7,609 bases of DNA from Firmicutes bacterium UBA7709 (GTDB taxonomy: Bacteria; Bacillota_A; Clostridia; Peptostreptococcales; Anaerovoracaceae). Below the pieces are notes generated by a model. The model saw only the letters and a program-made list of their open reading frames with translations. It was not told the DNA's origin and searched no databases. Shown one piece after another: positions 1-5,630 of this stretch (position 1 is the first letter of the stretch; every line of letters starts with the position of its first letter). The stretch lies in contig DLFX01000046.1 in the NCBI GenBank assembly GCA_002482405.1, positions 7,125-14,733 on the forward strand, read 5' to 3'. The translations under genes were made by a program, and so were the position numbers.

Positions 1-1683
1 CTATCCCTCTACATTACGATTTCCGACGACTATCCGGTCAAACGAAACCCCTGGCAGGAGGGATTTGCCCCTCTGGCCCGGCTGAAATGGGAGTGCTATA
101 CCTCAGCCGGATGGCGGGAGGCGGAAGTGGAGAAGGATCAGACCTGCGGCTTCATTCAAAACGGCAGGATCTGTTTGCGGCTGAAAGATGAAATGGCGCC
201 GGCCTCTTCCGCGGAGCTCACGGGCCCGGCAGAGGCGGACAGCGGCTTGCCGGCCAAGGGATACTGGCTTCGGGCTTCCATCATCGCCTGCTATTATGAA
301 GTCGCTCCGGTGATGACGGGGATCCGGCTGAATATGATTCCGGTGCGCCAGAAAAAGACCCTTGCCCAGTACAGGGATTTCAGCTGGGAAGAGGGCAGGC
401 CGCTGGAAGGAGGCCGCCGGGAATTCTGCTGGGATACGGAGCTTGCCGTATGGGGCCGGGCTGAGATGTATCTGGAAGAAAAAGACCGCCAGGAGCGGCC
501 CGTCTGGAGGAAAACCGAGAGCTTTACAAGGGACATTCGGGAGGGAAGAGCCTGGTTTGCAGTGCCGGAGTCGGACCGGAGCGAGATGCCGTCGGATCAT
601 ACCGGGCTGCAACCGGATTCCGCGGGCGACGTTCCCGGCGGAGACGGCAGGATGGTGCGCCTGATCTGCTTTGAAGAAGGGTTCGTCCTGGAGCGTCAGC
701 TGGGAGAAGGGGATGGATTTCCGTATCAGAGCATGGAGGCGCGGACCGCCGATCTCCTCGCCGACGAATTTGAAATCATGGAGCAGAGAGAGGACGGCTT
801 ATTTGCCCACTGGACCAAGGTCCAGGACTTTGACGGTTCAGCTCCGGAGCACCGGCATTATATCTTAGATGAAAACAGCGGCGTCATCACCTTTGGCAAT
901 TGTGAGCAGGGCCTGGCGCCGGAAGGAAAGCTGGTCATCATCCGCTGTGCCGTCTGTCAGGGAAGCGAGGGCAACGTAAAGGAGGGCAAGATCACCGACT
1001 TTGCCCGCCCACAGATCCAGGCTTCCGTAACCAATGACCTTGTGGCTCAGGGCGGCAAAGACGGGGAGAGCATCGACGAAGCGTTTCTTCCGATGCGCCG
1101 GGAGATGCGCCGGATGGAACGTGCGGTGACCTATGAGGATTATGAAAAGCTGGTGGGCGCTACGCCGGGTCTGATGATTTGCAACTGCAGGATCATTCCG
1201 GTGAGCAGGCTGCCCAGGCCCGACGGCAGTATGGATGAAAACGCCGTCTCCATCGTCGTCCAGCCCTTCTCACAGGGCGAGGGCCAGAAATTAAACGCCG
1301 TTTATCTGGAAAATATACGGCGTCAGCTCCAGCACCGGCACCTGATTGGAACGAAGGTGAACATCCTGTCGCCGGAATATGTGGGAATTCAGATATTTGC
1401 GGAAATCCTGGTCAAACCCTACTACCGGGATGCGGAGGAAATCATCCGGCAGGCGCTGGTTCATTTCTTTGAAAATGAAATTTGGGAATTCGGCCGTCCG
1501 GTGCACTACAGCACTATTTACGGTATTATCGATACCCTTGACTGCGTTGTGGGCGTTCAGTCCCTGGCTATCGACGCCCAGGGGAAAGGAATTACCCGCA
1601 GCATCAACGGAGATGTGATGCTGCCGCCCAACGGCATGGCCTATCTGAAAGAAGCGGAATACGTGATATCCGCGGGAGAATAG
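1..1683 (+). CDS. Baseplate J / gp6-like baseplate assembly protein of a contractile injection system, 5' partial
   Basis: The reading frame is open from base 1, so the gene begins upstream of the window. The GTG at 127 is an internal valine codon, not a start, because the preceding 42 codons continue the same protein style. The visible 560 residues look like the C-terminal part of the large 'putative baseplate assembly protein' family (TIGR02243 type, with a Baseplate_J core). Visible marks include a 'DQTCGF..NGRICLRL' beta module at residues 47-61, and a core with 'NDLVAQGGKDGESIDEAF' at about 345-362. It is followed by 'RAVTYEDYEKL' at about 374-384. A typical gpJ C-terminal region of alternating strands and helices ends the protein. 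In this family the protein builds the wedge ring around the spike hub and couples baseplate opening to sheath contraction. It ends with TAG 15 bases before the next baseplate gene. Residues about 185-215 form a polar, Asp/Gly/Pro-rich stretch that may be a loop insertion. Family assignment is strong; which Afp/PVC component it equals is less certain (Afp11-like role inferred). Confidence 0.9.
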   Translation, partial: LSLYITISDDYPVKRNPWQEGFAPLARLKWECYTSAGWREAEVEKDQTCGFIQNGRICLRLKDEMAPASSAELTGPAEADSGLPAKGYWLRASIIACYYEVAPVMTGIRLNMIPVRQKKTLAQYRDFSWEEGRPLEGGRREFCWDTELAVWGRAEMYLEEKDRQERPVWRKTESFTRDIREGRAWFAVPESDRSEMPSDHTGLQPDSAGDVPGGDGRMVRLICFEEGFVLERQLGEGDGFPYQSMEARTADLLADEFEIMEQREDGLFAHWTKVQDFDGSAPEHRHYILDENSGVITFGNCEQGLAPEGKLVIIRCAVCQGSEGNVKEGKITDFARPQIQASVTNDLVAQGGKDGESIDEAFLPMRREMRRMERAVTYEDYEKLVGATPGLMICNCRIIPVSRLPRPDGSMDENAVSIVVQPFSQGEGQKLNAVYLENIRRQLQHRHLIGTKVNILSPEYVGIQIFAEILVKPYYRDAEEIIRQALVHFFENEIWEFGRPVHYSTIYGIIDTLDCVVGVQSLAIDAQGKGITRSINGDVMLPPNGMAYLKEAEYVISAGE

Positions 1684-1698
1684 AGGTGATACCGGCTT

Positions 1699-2856
1699 AT
1701 GGACCCTTTGAAATATTTCGTGTTTAATAAGGAAGAGGATTTTCAGCGCGGTTTCAGCCATAACGTGGAATACACGGCTCACGGCCTGCAAATCGCTCCC
1801 GGGTCCCTGGGAGAAGGGGGTGTGTTTTACTCCCGGGTCCTGGACAGCAGGGCCAGGGAAACGGAATGGCACCGGCTGACCGTGCGGCGGAAAAGCCTGG
1901 GAGACGCTTCGATCCGGTTTACCTTTTACGCGTCGGAGGGCAGGACGCTTCAGGCAGACGGACAGGAAACGGATCTGGAGGATTTTCTCCGGGATTCCGG
2001 GCGGAGCTTAAAGGAAAAGGAGGAAGCCCTTCGCCATCTGAAGGTTAAGACCAGCCTCAATCCTGAGGATATCCTGCTCCATGAGATCAAGGGACGGTAT
2101 TTGTGGTTTCGGATCGAGCTCTTCGGCCAGGGAGAGGAATCCCCGAAGATTTCTCATATGAAAATCTACCTTCCAAAGCAATCCTGGCTGGGGTATCTGC
2201 CTGAGGTCTATCAGAGCGATCCGAAGAGCAGGTCCTTTACAGAACGGTATTTAAACCTGTTCCAGTCCCTTTACTCCGAGCTGGAACAGAAGATCGACGG
2301 CGTGGCCGCTTACTTTGACCCGGATGTGGCGGAAGGGGAGTTCATGCAGTGGCTCGCAGGCTGGCTGGACATAGAAGACGGTTACATCTGGAACGAGGAA
2401 CAGCTGCGGCACCTGATCAAAAATGGAGTGCGAATGTACCAGATGAGGGGAACCCGCCGGGGCGTCTCCGATATGGTGGAGCTCTACCTGGGGGAGAGGC
2501 CGTACATCGTGGAAAACTTCCAGCTTGAAGGCTCTGAGGGCGAAATCAAAACCGGCGGACTTCTGGCCCGCCTGTACGGAGACAGTTCCTATTATTTTAC
2601 GGTGGTTGTGCCGGAACGCTGCGTTCCTTCGGTGAAAGAGCATAAAACCCTGCTCAAGATCATCGAAAGCGCCAAACCGGCCCATATGGAGGCAAATGTG
2701 GTGGTCTTAAAACCATACATTTTCTTGAATAAATATTCCTACCTTGGCATGAACAGTGTGCTGAACCAATACCGGCCGGCCAATCTGGACGGATTCTCCG
2801 CCCTGGCGTTTGCCAACGTCAGCGCGGATACGGAAATAGAATCAGATCAAACCTGA
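1699..2856 (+). CDS. Phage tail protein I / gp7-like baseplate wedge protein
   Basis: This is a complete 385-residue protein starting at ATG with AGAGGTGAT at 1682-1690, nine bases upstream. The N-terminal part (about 25-158) is a beta-rich, jelly-roll-like domain with 'GVFYSRVLDS', 'EWHRL' and 'GRYLWFRIELFG'. It is followed by the family signature of the TIGR02242 tail protein domain (about 163-275): 'WLGYLPEVYQSD', 'TERYLNLFQSL', 'YFDPDVAEGEFMQWLAGWL', then 'MRGTRRGVSDMVELYLGERP'. The C-terminal 55 residues are a Tyr/Asn-rich extension. Proteins of this kind pair with the baseplate J protein to form the wedge in P2-like phages and in eCIS particles (Afp12/Pvc12-like role). The tight 15-base spacing behind the baseplate J gene supports co-assembly. 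Family call is firm; the exact equivalent in a known eCIS is inferred. Confidence 0.9.
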   Translation: MDPLKYFVFNKEEDFQRGFSHNVEYTAHGLQIAPGSLGEGGVFYSRVLDSRARETEWHRLTVRRKSLGDASIRFTFYASEGRTLQADGQETDLEDFLRDSGRSLKEKEEALRHLKVKTSLNPEDILLHEIKGRYLWFRIELFGQGEESPKISHMKIYLPKQSWLGYLPEVYQSDPKSRSFTERYLNLFQSLYSELEQKIDGVAAYFDPDVAEGEFMQWLAGWLDIEDGYIWNEEQLRHLIKNGVRMYQMRGTRRGVSDMVELYLGERPYIVENFQLEGSEGEIKTGGLLARLYGDSSYYFTVVVPERCVPSVKEHKTLLKIIESAKPAHMEANVVVLKPYIFLNKYSYLGMNSVLNQYRPANLDGFSALAFANVSADTEIESDQT

Positions 2857-2858
2857 TT

Positions 2859-2868
2859 AGGAGAAAGG
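2859..2868 (+). promoter_or_regulatory. Ribosome binding site for the TTG-initiated 593-residue protein
   Basis: The sequence AGGAGAAAGG lies 10 bases before TTG at 2879. An in-frame TAG at 2873-2875 excludes any earlier start in this frame. An out-of-frame ATG at 2869 is even closer to the AGGAG core and opens a 12-codon reading frame ending at 2907, so this site could serve either start. Confidence 0.65.
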
Positions 2869-2878
2869 ATGATAGCGC

Positions 2879-4660
2879 TTGAAAAATCTAAAATATTTTC
2901 CCTTTGAAAGGAACCGCTACTTTTACGGCAAGCTGCTTACTGTCAACGACTTTGAGACGGAGCAGAAATACATGAACGACAAACGCAGGCTGATCAACCG
3001 TTTCCTGTACGGCAGCGGCGTGGTTTGCGGCATGAATGTCGTGGGGGTGGATGATACCTCCATTTCCGTGGAGATGGGCCTGGCGCTGGACTTTTCCGGC
3101 CGGGAAATCGTAATCGATACGCCGGTGATCAAAAAGCTGAACATGATCGAAGGCTTTGAATCCGATCTGGAAGGGGATAGCGACGCCGGTTATATGTATC
3201 TCTGCCTGGAATACGCCGAGCGGGAGAAGGAAGCGGTCCACAGTCTGGCAAGCTCCAATGTCAGATCCACGGGGGAGGTGGACTACAATAAAGTGGCGGA
3301 AGGCTACCGCCTCTTTCTGACCACCCAGGAGCCGGAGCACGAAGGCTTTACCATCGCCGACTTTTATCAGGACACCCAGACCGTTTACTGGGGCAACGGC
3401 ATCCGGGTGAAGCAGGTTCTGCCCAAGTACGTGAGCTCGGGCGGCAAGGCCGAACTGAAGATTCTCGTGGAAAACATGGGGCAGCAGCAGCCCTTCGGCT
3501 TCCGGTACGATTTGGATTTAACCTGCCTGGAGGCAGGCGGGAAAAATAAAATCATTATTGATTTCCACGAAAAGGATTTTGCCAAAGCCGGACGGTACGA
3601 ATTGACCTATGAGCTGAACGCGCTGGCCGTCAAGGATACGGAAGGCGTCGCGGCGGTTTCACCTAAAAACATCAGCCTGTTCATCGGGGAAAAGGAAACA
3701 AGCGAAGCGGCAGGCGCCGTCAACCGCTGCTCCATCACCTCCGGCAATGCCAAGAGGGAACTGATGGATCAGTACTACCGGGGAGCCATGGAGGAAATCG
3801 TAAAGAATACATATCAGCAGAGCATCTATCTGGCTAAGATCGGCATTATAAAGGCGGGCTCGGCCTATGTGATCGAAAAAATCGAAACCATGCCCTTCAA
3901 GCAATATCTCTTCAACAATTCCCTGGCCGCCGCCATCAACGATATTGAAATCGATGAGATAGAAAGGCTGCTGGCCGCCGGCGAGAACAAAAAGGCGGAA
4001 AGCGCCGGAGCCGCGGGGTCAAGCGGCGGTCACGGGATCGCTCAAAATGTCGCCACCGGCAGCGTGGTCGTCGACCTGGGAATCGGCGGGATGGAAGGCC
4101 AGCGTTTTTTCTCGGAAGAGATATCCCACGGCCTGGGCCTTGGCCCGGTTTTCATAACCCTGGGAGAAGCCTATACCGTAAGCGACGACAGCGAGCTCAT
4201 CTTCGGCGTTCCCACGGTATTTGAGGATGAGGCGGATACGATCCTCGCCAACGTGGAATTGGCGGCCAAGGCCAACGTCGCCAAGGGGACCTTCGTGATC
4301 GGGGCCAGGACCGTCACCACGACCAATGCCCGCAAGCTCAGGGTCCATTGGATCGCCACCCGGGACGATCAGGAAAACCGGTATAACATGGAAACAAAGC
4401 GCATTTTCATCAAGCCGGATATGGCCAATGTTGAAGTCAGAGAATCGTGCTATTTTGAAGCCATCTTTGCCAACATCGCCGACAAGCGGATCAAATGGTC
4501 GGTGAAGGAGGCCGAGGGCGGCACCATTGACAAAAACGGCATGTATACGGCCCCCAATATCCCCGGCGTCTATGAGATCGTGGTGGAGAGCAAGGCCCAG
4601 CCGGATATCAAGGCGTCCACCTTTGTCGTGGTCAGAGAACCGAAGCAAGAAGTGGAATAA
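2879..4660 (+). CDS. eCIS-associated accessory/fibre-like protein with C-terminal bacterial Ig-like domain
   Basis: This 593-residue protein uses a TTG start; the in-frame stop at 2873 leaves no earlier option, and the conserved N-terminal motif begins within ten residues of it. Residues 5-55 carry 'YFPFERNRYFYGKLLTVNDF' then 'EQKY' and 'NRFLYGSGVVCGMNV'. I recognise this as a module common to uncharacterised proteins of contractile injection system loci ('FyGqlLt.eDF..EQ.Y...R.lhG.GVV.GL'). Residues about 185-270 look like a CARDB or Ig-type beta domain ('GGKAELKILVENMG'). Residues 285-365 are mostly helical. A Gly/Ala/Ser-rich hinge at about 366-390 leads to a beta-rich section (392-510) with 'FFSEEISHGLGLGPVFITLG', which resembles tail-fibre modules. 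The last 75 residues form an Ig-like fold ('KWSVKEAEGGTIDKNGMYTAP'). No signal peptide or membrane helix is seen. It probably decorates or completes the baseplate, or binds a surface through its Ig domain; the function is not established. It lies 22 bases from both neighbours. Confidence 0.75.
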   Translation: MKNLKYFPFERNRYFYGKLLTVNDFETEQKYMNDKRRLINRFLYGSGVVCGMNVVGVDDTSISVEMGLALDFSGREIVIDTPVIKKLNMIEGFESDLEGDSDAGYMYLCLEYAEREKEAVHSLASSNVRSTGEVDYNKVAEGYRLFLTTQEPEHEGFTIADFYQDTQTVYWGNGIRVKQVLPKYVSSGGKAELKILVENMGQQQPFGFRYDLDLTCLEAGGKNKIIIDFHEKDFAKAGRYELTYELNALAVKDTEGVAAVSPKNISLFIGEKETSEAAGAVNRCSITSGNAKRELMDQYYRGAMEEIVKNTYQQSIYLAKIGIIKAGSAYVIEKIETMPFKQYLFNNSLAAAINDIEIDEIERLLAAGENKKAESAGAAGSSGGHGIAQNVATGSVVVDLGIGGMEGQRFFSEEISHGLGLGPVFITLGEAYTVSDDSELIFGVPTVFEDEADTILANVELAAKANVAKGTFVIGARTVTTTNARKLRVHWIATRDDQENRYNMETKRIFIKPDMANVEVRESCYFEAIFANIADKRIKWSVKEAEGGTIDKNGMYTAPNIPGVYEIVVESKAQPDIKASTFVVVREPKQEVE

Positions 4661-4682
4661 CCCGAAGGAATGAGGAGAGATC

Positions 4683-5609
4683 ATGCTGATTCATTCACTG
4701 AAAAAAGAATACACGGTTTTAAGAGTTCTCAAAACCTCGAGAGATATGGACAGCTCTGTCTGCCGTGAATCGGCTGCGAGGAGAGACCAGACCCAGCTGA
4801 TCGTCACCGTGAAAAACCCGGATATCATTTACCGGCTCATGCCTTTCTTCGTAGAGCAGCGGAAGGAAAATCCGGCTTTTCAGGACTTTCAGGAGTGCTT
4901 TGCCCAGGACGGCAAGCTGTATCTGGTATTCGCTTACCGGGAGAAGCCGACCCTCGCCAGGAAGCTTGCGGAAGGGAATTACTCCTTTCGGGAGCGGCTG
5001 GAAATCGGAAAGAACCTTCTGTCGTGGATGGTGCTTCAGCAAATGCCGGACTGCATTCAGTACGATGTGCTTCAGGAGGAGAATTTGCTTTTGGACGACG
5101 CCCTGCAGGTCTGCTTCAACTACCAGCTGGAAAATATGGCGGGTTATTTCACCGCCTCCGGCAGCAGGGTTCAGCCCCAGCTGGCGAGAATCTTTAAAGG
5201 GATTTTTCAGACTGAAATCGCCGCCCGGTCGGCGGATGAGCTGCCGGTGTTTCTTGAAGAGCTGGAGCAGGGGAATTTTACGGATTACCTTGATATTTAC
5301 CAGGCCTACAGCAGGCTGTACGACCTGCTAAAGGGCAGGGAGGAACTGGGGCAGCTGGAACCGCAGAACTTCCTGTTCCTCCTGTGGGACAGGATCAAGG
5401 GGCTGACCCGATTCCTGAAGCCTGTTCTCGCCGTCATCGTGCTGGCGACGGCATTGGGATATTTGGTTTACACTGCGGCAAACCCGGGCAGCGTGGCGGC
5501 CAGCGCCAATCCCGTGATCATAAAAAGCATCGGAACGGTGGAGATCGAAACGCCGGAAGCGGCAGCCGCGGGAGTAACGGCGGCGGAAGAGGCAAAGCCT
5601 GTGGAATAA
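4683..5609 (+). CDS. Membrane-anchored pseudokinase-like protein (EssB/YukC-like layout)
   Basis: This 308-residue protein starts at ATG with GAGGAGAGA immediately upstream (4672-4680). Residues 1-235 are soluble and resemble a protein kinase fold without its catalytic residues. 'LYLVFAYREKPTLARKL' (79-95) is placed like the hinge. 'QYDVLQEENLLLDD' (126-139) mirrors the kinase catalytic loop HRDLKPENILLD with HRD changed to QYD and Lys to Gln. 'VCFNYQLE' (143-150) sits where the DFG motif belongs, reading N-Y-Q. No glycine-rich loop is visible. One strong hydrophobic helix follows at about 245-266, preceded by Lys/Arg residues, then a short Ala/Glu-rich tail of about 42 residues that should lie outside. 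A cytoplasmic pseudokinase, one membrane helix and an outer tail is the plan of EssB/YukC in type VII secretion, though the outer part here is much shorter. No ESX substrate or EssC gene is in view, so a scaffold role for the injection system is inferred. Topology is confident; the EssB link is tentative. Confidence 0.6.
   Translation: MLIHSLKKEYTVLRVLKTSRDMDSSVCRESAARRDQTQLIVTVKNPDIIYRLMPFFVEQRKENPAFQDFQECFAQDGKLYLVFAYREKPTLARKLAEGNYSFRERLEIGKNLLSWMVLQQMPDCIQYDVLQEENLLLDDALQVCFNYQLENMAGYFTASGSRVQPQLARIFKGIFQTEIAARSADELPVFLEELEQGNFTDYLDIYQAYSRLYDLLKGREELGQLEPQNFLFLLWDRIKGLTRFLKPVLAVIVLATALGYLVYTAANPGSVAASANPVIIKSIGTVEIETPEAAAAGVTAAEEAKPVE
5415..5480 (+). other. Predicted transmembrane helix of the pseudokinase-like protein
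   Basis: Residues about 245-266 ('FLKPVLAVIVLATALGYLVY' and following) are almost entirely hydrophobic. Basic residues (R231-K247 region: WDRIKG, TRF, K) sit on the N-terminal side, so the positive-inside rule places the large N-terminal domain in the cytoplasm and the Ala/Glu-rich tail outside. Confidence 0.85.
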
Positions 5610-5614
5610 ACGGC

Positions 5615-5623
5615 GGGAGGAGG
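5615..5623 (+). promoter_or_regulatory. Ribosome binding site for the TTG-initiated MORN protein
   Basis: GGGAGGAGG ends seven bases before TTG at 5631, an ideal position. It supports TTG as the start rather than the next in-frame ATG at 5691, which would remove 20 basic residues and has no comparable site. Confidence 0.8.
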
Positions 5624-5630
5624 AAGAAAC

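Noticed and set aside
127..129. GTG at 127 as the start of the first gene
   Set aside because: The frame is open back to base 1 with protein sequence typical of the family, and no ribosome binding site precedes the GTG. The gene is cut by the window edge.
1797..1843. Direct repeat TCCCGGGTCC at 1797-1806 and 1831-1840 as a regulatory site
   Set aside because: It lies inside the tail protein I gene, the two copies are in different reading frames, and the length is within chance for GC-rich coding DNA.
4019..4684. Long minus-strand open frame (221 codons), and others at 103-612, 1291-1872, 2888-3340, 5910-6404 and 6424-6951
   Set aside because: They lie wholly opposite well-supported genes, have no recognisable motifs or binding sites, and their composition (many His, Arg, Pro) is typical of antisense shadows in GC-rich coding DNA.
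4683..5609. Active Ser/Thr protein kinase
   Set aside because: The catalytic Asp-Lys-Asn set is broken (QYD, Gln for Lys), DFG is N-Y-Q, and no glycine-rich loop can be seen.
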